From contig CAZTOU010000007.1 of assembly GCA_964615365.1 (NCBI GenBank), forward strand, positions 62,001 through 126,000: a stretch of 64,000 nucleotides of DNA. The letters are read 5' to 3'. Of the stretch, positions 25,065 through 33,451 are shown in pieces. Source of the stretch: CAVXZE01 sp964615365. GTDB lineage: Bacteria; Myxococcota_A; UBA9160; UBA6930. Both the position numbers and the translations under genes were made by a program. Numbering within the stretch: position 1 is the stretch's first letter; each line of letters starts with the position of its first letter. The notes under the pieces were generated by a model, which saw nothing but the letters and a program-made list of their open reading frames with translations, was not told the origin of the DNA and ran no database searches.

Positions 25065-25457
25065 ATGCGGAAGCTCGAATCGGCTCTGTTGGGCGCGGCG
25101 GCTCTGATGTTGGGCCTCGGTCTGGCGACAGGAGCGGGGGCGACGGCTTTCACCCTCGCCGATACCATCACCTTGGAGGATCCGAACAGCGATCTCGAAG
25201 TGATCCTTCTCCCCGACAGCACTGTTTCCGGTGCCACGACCTGCCTTTCGGGGACCTGCACACTCACCAACAACTTCGTCGTCTTCCGCGTTCAGGTGAC
25301 CCACGTAACGGGCACGCTTCCGAACGTGGACGAGATCGGTGCCTCGGTCATCGCTCTCGACACCGTCGAAGGGGTGGGGGTCTTTACCGCTCCGAGCAAC
25401 GTCGAGCCAGTACGAACGGCGCAACCAGCGCTCCGACGATCCCCCCCGCGGTATTGA
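25065..25457 (+). CDS. Exported protein of unknown function, 3' end lost at a rearrangement junction
   Basis: A GAAAGGGGA site precedes the ATG. The first 26 residues are a clear signal peptide (ALLGAAALMLGLGLATGAGA). The next 85 residues read like a secreted beta-rich domain (TITLEDPNSDLEVILLP, a C-x5-C pair, NFVVFRVQVTHVTGTLP). Around codon 113 (about 25400) the sequence turns into the antisense of the downstream MFS-type gene, and the last 15-18 residues are arginine/proline-rich noise ending at 25457. The original C-terminus is therefore gone. Possibly a PEP-CTERM-like surface protein originally, but no sorting signal remains. Confidence 0.65.
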   Translation: MRKLESALLGAAALMLGLGLATGAGATAFTLADTITLEDPNSDLEVILLPDSTVSGATTCLSGTCTLTNNFVVFRVQVTHVTGTLPNVDEIGASVIALDTVEGVGVFTAPSNVEPVRTAQPALRRSPPRY

Positions 25458-26604
25458 CCGCGCTCACCGCGCCGAAGCGGGCACCCATGCGCTCCTCGCC
25501 TACCCCGAGCCGCACCAGGAAGGGAAACGCGCCGCCCATCAGGAACGCCGGAGCGATGCAGCCGGCGACGACCTTGCCGAGCGCCGATGAAACGAGTCCA
25601 GGCGCCGGGCTCGCGAGCAGGGGGCGCAAGGCCAAGACGCCCAGCGCGAGCGTGGATGCAGCCGCGACTTCGATCCAGCCGAGGTCGCGCTCCGGCGTCA
25701 GTGTCCGAGCCGCTCGACGCCCGAAGGCGGCGTTGCCAGCGGCGAGTCCTACGAGAAAGCACGCCAGCACCAGCCCCCAGGCGTAGAGCGAAGAGCCGAG
25801 CTGGAGCATTGCCAGACGGGTAGCCAGAACCTCATAGCCGAGGGTCGCGATACCGGCGGCGCCGGCAGCGGCGAGCACGAGCCCCGCCGCCGGCTCAGCC
25901 GACGGAGTGGCGGCTCCCGAAGGGCGTTGGGCCTTGCACCCGAGTGCGAGGGCGACCGCTCCGATCATCGCTCCCGAGCACACCGCAGCGAGGATCGCCG
26001 AGCGGAGACCGATTCTCGGAATGAGCAGTACCGCCACGCCGACCCCGACGACGGCGCCCGCAGTATTGGCTCCGACGATCCAGCCCGCCTGCCGCGCGAT
26101 GGTTCCGGGAGATCGGACCGCGCTCCGGAGGAGAGCCGGCAGGGTGCCTCCGAGCAGGAATGTGGAAGGCAGGATCGCCGCACAGGCGGCGCTGAGCGCA
26201 AGGCCGGAACCGCCTGCGTTCACGGCACCGCTACCGAGCCAGCGCAGAATCGGCACCGAGAGCGCAGCCAGCCCGGCTGCCGCGATCTCGAGGGCACCGT
26301 AGAGACGCAGCGGTGCGACGCTGCGGTCCGCGCGAGGCCCCAGGAGACGGGCGCCCAGTGCCAGTCCGCCGAAGAAGGCGACGAGAACCACCGAGATGGC
26401 CTCGATCTGGCTGCCGGCAAGCAGCGCGACCTGGCGTGTCCAGACCACCTCGTAGACCAGGGCGGGAATTCCGGAGAGAAAGGCGAGGAGCAGAATCGGC
26501 ACGTCTCGCCAGATTAGCCGCGCACCCTCCTCTCGGCCTACCTTCCGCAGTGCAAGCCCGAGCGACAACCCGGCCCTGATCAACGACTGGCTCCTCGAGG
26601 GCAT
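25384..26604 (-). CDS. MFS-like membrane protein of the fused MFS/spermidine-synthase family, C-terminally truncated
   Basis: A highly hydrophobic protein of about 406 residues with roughly ten membrane helices. The opening LAFLSGIPALVYEVVWTRQVALL and the repeated second-half start AAGIATLGYEVLATRLAML are the signature of the membrane part of bacterial spermidine-synthase-like fusions. The reading ends abruptly after GGIVGALVAPFVL with a few foreign residues (ARRCSER) where a further two helices, and often a synthase domain, would be expected. The break coincides with the break in the convergent exported-protein gene. Start ATG at 26604 is tentative; the frame is open further upstream. Probably non-functional or altered. 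Confidence 0.7.
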   Translation of the reverse strand: MPSRSQSLIRAGLSLGLALRKVGREEGARLIWRDVPILLLAFLSGIPALVYEVVWTRQVALLAGSQIEAISVVLVAFFGGLALGARLLGPRADRSVAPLRLYGALEIAAAGLAALSVPILRWLGSGAVNAGGSGLALSAACAAILPSTFLLGGTLPALLRSAVRSPGTIARQAGWIVGANTAGAVVGVGVAVLLIPRIGLRSAILAAVCSGAMIGAVALALGCKAQRPSGAATPSAEPAAGLVLAAAGAAGIATLGYEVLATRLAMLQLGSSLYAWGLVLACFLVGLAAGNAAFGRRAARTLTPERDLGWIEVAAASTLALGVLALRPLLASPAPGLVSSALGKVVAGCIAPAFLMGGAFPFLVRLGVGEERMGARFGAVSAVNTAGGIVGALVAPFVLARRCSER

Positions 26605-26660
26605 GAAGGGCGGCACGGCTCTCGAGTGCACGCCGACCAGCACCGTCTTTCCGCGGCCAG

Positions 26661-27836
26661 CTAGGGGACGGCGGGCGCGGTGCACTCGCGGTTCCCTGGC
26701 TCGATCGGCTCGGGGTCGGAATCGTCCCGCGCGAGGTAGAGTCCAACGTCGTCCTCCCGAAGCTCCCACGGGGTGGAGTCGCGCTTGCGGTTGGGTCCAA
26801 ACGAATACAGGTAGACGCTCCGCCTCGAACCGCGCTGCTCGCACCTTGAGCGGATCCAGTAGGGGTGGTTCCAGGGGTCGATCAGGAACTCGGCGCGCTG
26901 CTCGGGGAGCCCCTGCTGCACCAGCGACGCGAAGCGGCCCCACATCAGGTAGCCGGCGTCGTACTGCTCGACGAAGGAGTAGAGTCGCTTGGAGAGCTTG
27001 CAGCGCACCGGGAGGTCGCCGCGCTCTTCGCCGTGCGCCAGGATGTCATCCTTCAGCGCCTGCAGCTCGACGCGGGTGGTGGCCACCGCGTCCGGATCCG
27101 CCCGACGTTGAGTGCGTGAGACCGTAGCGTCTGCTGTCCCGAGGCCGATCACGAGGGCACCGCCCAGTACCACCAGGGTCGCCGTCGCCAGGCGGGGGGA
27201 GCGCTCGGCATCGCGGAAGGCGCGGAGCCAGGCGATGGCCGCGAACAGGAAGCCGAGGCCCACCATCAGCTCGACGAGCTCTCCGGTGAACTTCCACGGG
27301 TAGGCGAGATAGGCCCAGAGGGCCGCAGCGAAGCCGGGAGCCAGCGCGGCCGGCGGCGGAAGAATCGCGACTCGGAGCGCCAGCCGCCGCAATGGCGCCA
27401 CCAGCGCGAGCATTGGGAGCGCAATCCCGTAGCCCGCGATCACGATCCGGAACCCCAGCTTGCGCAGCCCCGCGTCGAGCAGGTTGTGGAAGTTCAGCTC
27501 CTGCTGGTAGTTGTGCTCGAGGAAGTAGCTGGGTGGCCGGTAGCCCAGCGCCCGCTGGCCCCAGGAGATCTCCTCCATCGCCACCGCCAGGCAGAACAGG
27601 GCGACGCCTGCAGTGAACCACGGCAGCAGGCGAGCGCTGCGCCACTGTCGCCAGCCGACCACCGCGAAGACGCCCGCCGCCAGCAGGAAGGCCCAGAAGG
27701 TCGCCCACTCGAGGGACTCATCCTCCTGGAGGCTGGTGTAGTAGAAGTCCTGGCCGACCAGCACCTGGATCAGGAACGCGTAGGCGAGCACGCCCCCCAT
27801 GAGGGCGCTGGCCAGCACCCCCGTCCCGACGCCCAT
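26661..27836 (-). CDS. Polytopic membrane protein with a pseudopilin-like C-terminal domain
   Basis: About 391 residues. The first 250 contain seven or eight membrane helices and an MEEISWGQRALG motif followed by QQELNFHNL, seen in an uncharacterised membrane family. After the last helix comes a soluble domain (about 260-391) starting with a helix (VELQALKDDILAHG). Its end reads FLIDPWNHPYWIRSR, then VYLYSFGPNRKRD and an acidic DDVGLYL. This arrangement resembles the C-terminal beta-sheet of the type II secretion major pseudopilin GspG. ATG at 27836 is chosen; the frame is open to 27926. It is divergent from the selenoprotein gene. Confidence 0.65.
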   Translation of the reverse strand: MGVGTGVLASALMGGVLAYAFLIQVLVGQDFYYTSLQEDESLEWATFWAFLLAAGVFAVVGWRQWRSARLLPWFTAGVALFCLAVAMEEISWGQRALGYRPPSYFLEHNYQQELNFHNLLDAGLRKLGFRIVIAGYGIALPMLALVAPLRRLALRVAILPPPAALAPGFAAALWAYLAYPWKFTGELVELMVGLGFLFAAIAWLRAFRDAERSPRLATATLVVLGGALVIGLGTADATVSRTQRRADPDAVATTRVELQALKDDILAHGEERGDLPVRCKLSKRLYSFVEQYDAGYLMWGRFASLVQQGLPEQRAEFLIDPWNHPYWIRSRCEQRGSRRSVYLYSFGPNRKRDSTPWELREDDVGLYLARDDSDPEPIEPGNRECTAPAVP

Positions 27837-27924
27837 CGGCCCGAACCGCTCCCCCACTGCACCTCCGGCTCCCCGACCCGGCCAACGTACCCCACCATGC
27901 CGTACCTTTGGGTCTGTGGGAGAC

Positions 27925-28650
27925 ATGACAGAGTTCCAGACGGGGATGCGGCTCTTCCTGAAGGCCTACCCGTGGCGACGCATCGACCCCGTGCCCTGGA
28001 CGCCTCTCCGCCGCCCGCTGGCGGACGCGAGGCTGGCACTGGTCTCGAGCGCCGGGTTCGCGCTGCCCGACCAGGAGCCCTTCGATGGGTCCCGGCGCGG
28101 CGGCGATCCGAGCTTTCGCGAGATCCCGAGCGATTCCGATCCGTCGACGCTCGTCGACAGCCATCGCAGCCAGACCTTCGACCACGACGGCATGCGGCGA
28201 GATCCGAACCTGGCCTTTCCGCTCGATCGGGCGCGGGAGCTGGTGGCTTCCGGTCGGATCGGATCGCTCGCCCGGCTCCACCTGTCCTTCATGGGCGGCA
28301 TCACCGCACCGGGCCGACTGGTGAGCCGGACGGCCCCCGCCGCGGTGAGCCGCCTGGTGGCGGACGGGGTCGACGTCGCGCTTCTGGTCCCGGTCTGACC
28401 GATGTGCAACCAGGCCGTGGGCCTGGTCGCGGCCGAGCTGGAGCGGCAAGGCGTCTCGACGGTGACCCTCCAGCTCCTCCGGCGCGTGGCGGAGCGGGTG
28501 CGCCCCCCGCGGGCGCTCTTCGTGCCCTTCCCCCACGGCTATCCGCTCGGGGAACCGAACGCCCCGGCGCGCCAGCACGCGGTGATCGAAGCGGCGCTCC
28601 GCATGCTCGAGGATCCGGACGCGACCCCCCCCGCCCTGCTGGAGCTGTAG
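27925..28650 (+). CDS. Glycine/sarcosine/betaine reductase selenoprotein-B family protein, Sec at in-frame UGA
   Basis: Read through the TGA at 28396-28398, the gene encodes 241 residues with selenocysteine at 158 in a U-P-M-C redox motif (Sec158, Cys161). The N-terminal part (PWTPLRRPLADARLALVSSAGFAL, then FREIPSDSDPSTL and FPLDRARELV) and the C-terminal part (CNQAVGLVAAELERQGVSTV, PHGYPLGEPN) are both family-like. Neither makes sense alone. A perfect hairpin follows the TGA as expected for a bacterial SECIS. GrdB/PrdB-type proteins cleave C-N bonds with a Sec thiolate. This one stands alone without grdA or other reductase subunits, so its substrate is unknown. Conventional gene calling would split it at 28398/28402. 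ATG 27925 follows GGGAGAC. Confidence 0.85.
28396..28428 (+). promoter_or_regulatory. Selenocysteine codon and bacterial SECIS-like hairpin
   Basis: After the UGA (28396-28398) there are 10 bases, then ACCAGGCC (28409-28416), loop GUG (28417-28419) and GGCCUGGU (28420-28427): a perfect 8-bp stem. The apical loop starts with G and lies 18 nt past the UGA, within the distance and loop rules known for bacterial SECIS elements recognised by SelB. Confidence 0.75.
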
Positions 28651-28651
28651 C

Positions 28652-28679
28652 GGGGACGTTGTTGAACGTTCAACGTCCC
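28652..28679 (+). repeat. REP-like palindromic element, copy 1
   Basis: Outer arms GGGGAC and GTCCC flank a 14-bp perfect palindrome GTTGAACGTTCAAC, offset by an extra GTT. It lies between two convergent genes. The same 28 bases occur inverted at 62934-62962. It could also act as a bidirectional terminator, although no T run follows. Confidence 0.7.
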
Positions 28680-28681
28680 AG

Positions 28682-29914
28682 CTAGGCCTGGAGGATGGTC
28701 ACGCACATGGCGGCGGCGTCGGTGCCGATGTTCCCGCCGCCGTTCTGGGCCAGCGCAACTCTCGCTCCCTCGACCTGACGATCGCCGGAACGGCCCTGGA
28801 GCTGCTCGGTAAGCTCGACGATCTGAGCGGTTCCCGTGGCTCCCACGGGATGTCCCTTGCGCAGCAGTCCACCCGAGGTGTTGATCGGGAGCCTTCCACC
28901 GAGGCGCGTCGCACCCTCTGCGACCAGCTTCCCACCCTCTCCCTTGGGGCAGAGTCCCAGCGACTCGTAGGCCATCACCTCGGCGGGCGCGGTGGCGTCG
29001 TGACACTCGGCGACGTCGAGATCCTCGGGCCCCACACCCGCTTCCTCGTAGGCCTCCTTGGCGCAGACCTCCACGGTTCCGGGCTCGTCGTAGGGGTGGT
29101 CCCATCCCGAGCGCAGCACGCTCGAGACCACGCGCACCGGCTTGGGAACGCCGAGCTCTCGCGCCTTGCGCTCGCTCACCACCACCACCGCAGCGGCGCC
29201 GTCGCCGATCGGTGAGCACATCGGTCGCGTGAGCGGCTCGGCGATCATCGGCGAGGAGAGGACCTCCTCGACGGTGAGCGCCTCCCGAAACTGCGCGCGG
29301 GGATTCATGCTGCCGTGGAAGGAGTTCTTCGCCGAGACCATCGCGAACTGCTCGGGGGTGGTGCCGTGCTGGGCCATGTGGGCGCGCGCGGCCATCGCGT
29401 AGATGTCCATGAACATGGAGCGCTTCTCGCCCGCTCCCGAGGAGGCCGACTTCGCACCGGTCGACTTGGCTCCCTCGCGCAGCTGCTCCAGGATTCCCGC
29501 CATCGCCTCGACGTCGACGGCACCGCTGAAGGCCCCGAAGGACTTCCTCTTGTCCTCGTGGTAGAGCTTCTCCACGCCCAGGGCGAGCACCACGTCGTAG
29601 CAGCCCGCCGACACCATCGCGCAGGCCTGGTTGAGCGCCGTGGAGGCACTCGCGCAGGCGTTCTCGACGTTGACGACGGGGAGCTTGCCCAGCCCGATGG
29701 AGCGCAGCACCACCTGGCCGCGGATCGACTCCTGGCCCGTCACCAGGCCGGCGGCGGCGTTGCCGACGTAGGCCGCCTGGAGGAGGGACGGCTCGATCCC
29801 CGCGTCGGCCAACGCCTTCTTCACGGCCTCGGCTCCCAGCGCCTTGAGACCGGTCTCCAGGTGCTTTCCGAACCGCGTCATCCCGACGCCGGCGATGATC
29901 CCGTTGAGCTTCAT
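28682..29914 (-). CDS. SCP-x-type thiolase / acetyl-CoA acetyltransferase family protein
   Basis: A 410-residue thiolase-fold protein of the sterol-carrier-protein-x type. The nucleophile is Cys in NVENACASASTAL (about 87). ECHDATAPAE holds an active-site His, and GHPVGATGTAQ near 350 the second catalytic His motif. Such enzymes cleave 3-ketoacyl-CoA from sterol or branched side chains. A short alanine/serine-rich loop near 150 is typical of the subfamily. It is the second gene downstream of a nitroreductase on the same strand. The exact substrate is unknown. Confidence 0.88.
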   Translation of the reverse strand: MKLNGIIAGVGMTRFGKHLETGLKALGAEAVKKALADAGIEPSLLQAAYVGNAAAGLVTGQESIRGQVVLRSIGLGKLPVVNVENACASASTALNQACAMVSAGCYDVVLALGVEKLYHEDKRKSFGAFSGAVDVEAMAGILEQLREGAKSTGAKSASSGAGEKRSMFMDIYAMAARAHMAQHGTTPEQFAMVSAKNSFHGSMNPRAQFREALTVEEVLSSPMIAEPLTRPMCSPIGDGAAAVVVVSERKARELGVPKPVRVVSSVLRSGWDHPYDEPGTVEVCAKEAYEEAGVGPEDLDVAECHDATAPAEVMAYESLGLCPKGEGGKLVAEGATRLGGRLPINTSGGLLRKGHPVGATGTAQIVELTEQLQGRSGDRQVEGARVALAQNGGGNIGTDAAAMCVTILQA

Positions 29915-29938
29915 GTCGGATCTCTCCTCGGAAGAGGG

Positions 29939-30727
29939 TCAGAGCAGCCCGTGCCCCTTGAGACCCAGCGCCTTCCTCAGGTACTCGAGCTCGGCCTCTC
30001 GCCAGGGTGTGGGAGCGGGCTCCTGGAGGAGCCGGTCTCGCTCGAGCTCCTCCACCACCTCCGGGGAGCGGGGGAAGGGGTTTCCGTAGCCATTCATGTG
30101 AAAGATCTGCTCGAAGGGGAGTCGCGGGCGCTGGCCGCCCGCCTCGGGGCTCTCGGCCGGATAGCCGACGGTCTGGAGCAGCAGCACGCGCGCGCTCTCG
30201 GGAAGGCCCAGATTCTGGCGGATCTTCTCGGTATTGGGCGTGCCCAGACAGCAGGTCCCGAGTCCCTGCTCGAAGGCCATCAGCGTCGCCTGGGCGATCC
30301 CCTGGCCGCAGTCCACCTCGCTCATCCCGGGCAGCTTGAGCCCCTCGCGGATCCGGTCGAAGAACGGGATCAGCTTCTCCTCGAGCGCCTTCTCCTTGCC
30401 CTCGCCGTAGCCGAGCGCACCCGCCTTGCAGAGCTCTCGCAGCCGATCCGACTGGTCGTCGACGGCGGCAGCCTCGAGGTACCAGACGATCACCACCGGA
30501 GCGAGGCGGATCTGGAAGCCGGAGACCGGCGCCAGCAGCGCCTCCAGCACCTCCTCGGGCGCGCTGTCCCGGAACACGGCGATCGCCCGCAGGCTCTGGA
30601 CGTTGCCCCAGTGCGAGGCGATCCGCGCCGCCTCCAGCATCCGCTGGATCTTCTCCGGCTCAACGGGCTTGTAGGGAAGCAGGAAGCGGATCGACCGCCG
30701 CCGGCCCAGGACCTCTCTCAGCTCCAT
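29939..30727 (-). CDS. Nitroreductase-family FMN oxidoreductase
   Basis: A 262-residue protein with the nitroreductase opening RRRSIRFLLPYKPVEPEKIQ and the FMN-contact region IASHWGNVQSLRAIAV. GQGIAQATLMAFEQGLGTCCLG lies in the second half, and a C-terminal extension of about 60 charged residues ends in a helix. The family reduces nitro groups, quinones or enones with NAD(P)H; here, between a thiolase and an acyl-CoA dehydrogenase, it may act in degradation of a ring or unsaturated compound. The physiological substrate is unknown. The ATG is preceded by a GGAGGAG site. Confidence 0.85.
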   Translation of the reverse strand: MELREVLGRRRSIRFLLPYKPVEPEKIQRMLEAARIASHWGNVQSLRAIAVFRDSAPEEVLEALLAPVSGFQIRLAPVVIVWYLEAAAVDDQSDRLRELCKAGALGYGEGKEKALEEKLIPFFDRIREGLKLPGMSEVDCGQGIAQATLMAFEQGLGTCCLGTPNTEKIRQNLGLPESARVLLLQTVGYPAESPEAGGQRPRLPFEQIFHMNGYGNPFPRSPEVVEELERDRLLQEPAPTPWREAELEYLRKALGLKGHGLL

Positions 30728-30785
30728 GGCAAACTCCTCCTCCCCCGAACCCCCCTCCGGTGATTCGGGCTCCCTGAATCGCGTA

Positions 30786-31997
30786 TCACAGCTTGGAGGC
30801 GCCGACCAGGCTGAGGATCTCGTTGCAGCCGTCTTCGATCATCGAGGCGCGGGCGTCGCGCATCAGCTTCTCGATCGGGTACTCGCGGCTGAGCCCGTTT
30901 CCCCCGTAGATCTGCAGCGCGGCGCTCGCCACCTCGAAGGCGGTGTTGGTGGCGAAGGTCTTGGAGGCGATCGAGTACTGCACCAGCCCCGGGGGATTGG
31001 TGGCGTTGTAGATCGCCACGCGCCGCGCCAGCGATCGAGCCGCCTCGACCTGGGAGAACATCTTGAAGAGCCTCGCCTTCACGCTCTGGTGCTCGATGAT
31101 GGGCTTGCCCCCCTGCACCCGCTCCTTGGCGTAGGCGACCGCGTGCTCGAGGGCCGCGCGCGCCACGCCGACGAAGGTGGTCCCCATGAAGGCGTTCGCG
31201 GTGGTGAGCACGGCCTCGACCACCATGCCGTAGAGCTCCTTCCCCACGATCATGTGCTCCACGGGAATCCGGACGTCGTCGAAGAAGATCTCACCCTGGT
31301 CGAGGGCGCGCTGGCCGATCTTGTCCAGGGGCTTGCCGCGCGAGACGCCGGGCAGATCCAGGGGCACGACGGCGACCCCGCCTCCCTTGAAGCCCTGGTC
31401 TCCGTCGATCGTGCAGAAGAGCGCGGCGGCGGTGGCGATGGTTCCGTTCGAAACCCAGGCCGCCTTCTGCCCGCGGATCACGTATTCGTCGCCGTCCTGG
31501 CGCGCGATGCAGTTCGCCTTCACCGCCGGATCCGTGAAGTGGGGCTCGGAGCAGGCGAGTGTGTCGCTCCCGTGATCGGGCTCGGTGATCGCCCAGCATC
31601 CGATCTCCTCGCATCCCGGCTGGCAGTAGCGCTCGATCAGCTCCTGACGGCCCGACATCTGCGAGAACATCTTGTGCATCCCGGCCACGCCCAGACTGAT
31701 CGCGAGGCCGGAGTCGCCCCAGCCGAGCTCCTCGTTGATCAGGCAGCGCATCCGGGCCTGCTCCGCGGGAGTGAGCTCGGATGCGGCCGTGTCCAGCGGG
31801 TCGTCGAGACCGAGCTCCCGGTGCACCTTGAACACCTCCCAGAGCACCGAGTCGGGGCGCTTGATGTCCGCGGGGTCCGCGAGCCGATCCAGCTCCGCTC
31901 CGGCCGGCCGCATCACCTCCTCGGCGAACTTGTGAACCGTGTCCCTGATCTCTCTCTCCTGCTCCGTCAGGCCGACCTCGATGTCGACGAGTGCCAT
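30786..31997 (-). CDS. Acyl-CoA dehydrogenase family protein
   Basis: A 403-residue flavoprotein with the three-domain ACAD fold. The N-terminal helical domain opens with LTEQEREIRDTVHKFAEEV. The beta-domain has CWAITEPDHGSDTL. The C-terminal helices carry KARLFKMFSQVEAARSLARR and YGGNGLSREYPIEKLMRDAR. The ATG at 31997 is chosen; the frame extends upstream without family similarity. It introduces an alpha-beta double bond into an acyl-CoA. Together with the nitroreductase and thiolase it forms a minus-strand run for acyl-CoA breakdown. Chain-length or sterol specificity cannot be read from sequence. Confidence 0.9.
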   Translation of the reverse strand: MALVDIEVGLTEQEREIRDTVHKFAEEVMRPAGAELDRLADPADIKRPDSVLWEVFKVHRELGLDDPLDTAASELTPAEQARMRCLINEELGWGDSGLAISLGVAGMHKMFSQMSGRQELIERYCQPGCEEIGCWAITEPDHGSDTLACSEPHFTDPAVKANCIARQDGDEYVIRGQKAAWVSNGTIATAAALFCTIDGDQGFKGGGVAVVPLDLPGVSRGKPLDKIGQRALDQGEIFFDDVRIPVEHMIVGKELYGMVVEAVLTTANAFMGTTFVGVARAALEHAVAYAKERVQGGKPIIEHQSVKARLFKMFSQVEAARSLARRVAIYNATNPPGLVQYSIASKTFATNTAFEVASAALQIYGGNGLSREYPIEKLMRDARASMIEDGCNEILSLVGASKL

Positions 31998-32164
31998 TGC
32001 GCGTCCTCCAGTGCGAGTCGACGGCGACGCTAACCGCTGCCCCGCCGAGCGCGGTATGACGGCGGCCATATCTCCCCGTCCACTCGGGCCCCCGGGGGCC
32101 TGGCGACGCCGCCCGATCACCGAGTAGGCTGCCCGACAAGGAACCGCCCTGGAGTCCTCGGGGA

Positions 32165-33451
32165 ATGATCGAGTCGCCGGCCAAGGCGCCCTTTCACCTG
32201 CTCTGCAAGCCGATCGGGCCGATCTGCAACCTCCGCTGCGACCACTGCTTCTACCTCGAGAAGCGGAGCCTCTATCCCCGGGGCGAGCGGTATCGCATGA
32301 GCGACACCACCCTGGAGCGGTTCGTCCGTCAGCAGATCGCGGCCCAGCCCGAAGGGGTCGGTGAGGTGACCTTTGCCTGGCAGGGCGGAGAGCCGACGCT
32401 GATGGGGCTCGACTTCTTTCGCCGGGCGGTGGCGCTGCAGAAGCGTTACGCGCCCTCCGACCTGCGCGTGACCAACTCCTTGCAGACCAACGGCACCCGC
32501 CTCACCCCCGAGTGGGGGCCCTTCCTGCGCGACGAGGGATTCCTGGTCGGGATCAGCATCGATGGCCCCGCTCCGCTGCACGACCGCTATCGCCGGGACG
32601 CCCGCGGCCGCGGATCCCTCGCGCGGGTGCTCCGCGGCCTCGAGGTGCTACAGGAGCACCAGGTCGAGTTCAACACGCTCACCTGCGTGCAGCGGAGCAA
32701 CGGCAGCCATCCGCAGGAGATCTACCGCTACTTGCGCGGGCTCGGCTCCCGATACCTGCAGTTCATCCCCATCGTCGAGCACTCGCCCGGTACGGGGATC
32801 AGCCGGCGCTCGGTCCACCCCCGCCAGTTCGGGCGCTTCCTCAACAACGTCTTCGACTGCTGGAAGGCCCGCGACATCGGCGAGGCCTTCGTCCAGCACT
32901 TCGACCTGATGCTGGGCATCCTCCTGGGTCTCCCCGCCTCGCTGTGCGTGCACGCCGAGCGCTGCGGCCGCCACCTGGTCTTGGAGCACAACGGGGACCT
33001 CTTCCAGTGCGACCACTTCGTCGATCCCCCCCATCGACTCGGCAGCATCATGGAGACTCCCCTTCAGCAGCTCGTGGACTCCGAGACGGCGGAACACTTC
33101 GGTGCGGCGAAACGGGAAGCGCTACCGGGGTACTGCCGCCGCTGCCGCCACCTGCGCTTCTGCCACGGCGGCTGCCCGGCGCATCGCCTCGACAAGGCGC
33201 CCGGTGGCGAGCCCGGACTCAATCACCTCTGCGAGGGCTACCGCCTCTTCTACGAACACAGCTTGCCCGCCTTCGAGGGGATGGCGTCTTCCGTTCGATC
33301 GGGGGGAACCGCCGGGGAATACGCTCAGTTCACGGTGTCCCGCGACCTTTCGCCCGGGAGCCGGAGCCCCGTTCCCCGAAACGCGGCCTGTCCGTGTGGG
33401 AGCGGACGGAAGTACAAGCGCTGTTGCGGGAGGCCCTCTAGTCGGCGATGA
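32165..33451 (+). CDS. Anaerobic sulfatase-maturating-enzyme-like radical SAM/SPASM protein with C-terminal SEC-C motif
   Basis: The radical SAM cluster motif CNLRCDHCFYLEK is at residues 21-33, followed by the WQGGEPTLMG glycine-rich motif. A SPASM domain (about 265-370) has many cysteines (CVHAERCGR, CDHF, YCRRCRHLRFCHGGCPAHR), the pattern of anSME enzymes that oxidise a Cys or Ser to formylglycine. Residues about 408-425 are a SEC-C zinc motif (NAACPCGSGRKYKRCCG), usually seen at the end of SecA. No sulfatase gene is in the window. The ATG at 32165 is a good start. The last 14 bp overlap the convergent DUF47 gene. Confidence 0.87.
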   Translation: MIESPAKAPFHLLCKPIGPICNLRCDHCFYLEKRSLYPRGERYRMSDTTLERFVRQQIAAQPEGVGEVTFAWQGGEPTLMGLDFFRRAVALQKRYAPSDLRVTNSLQTNGTRLTPEWGPFLRDEGFLVGISIDGPAPLHDRYRRDARGRGSLARVLRGLEVLQEHQVEFNTLTCVQRSNGSHPQEIYRYLRGLGSRYLQFIPIVEHSPGTGISRRSVHPRQFGRFLNNVFDCWKARDIGEAFVQHFDLMLGILLGLPASLCVHAERCGRHLVLEHNGDLFQCDHFVDPPHRLGSIMETPLQQLVDSETAEHFGAAKREALPGYCRRCRHLRFCHGGCPAHRLDKAPGGEPGLNHLCEGYRLFYEHSLPAFEGMASSVRSGGTAGEYAQFTVSRDLSPGSRSPVPRNAACPCGSGRKYKRCCGRPSSRR

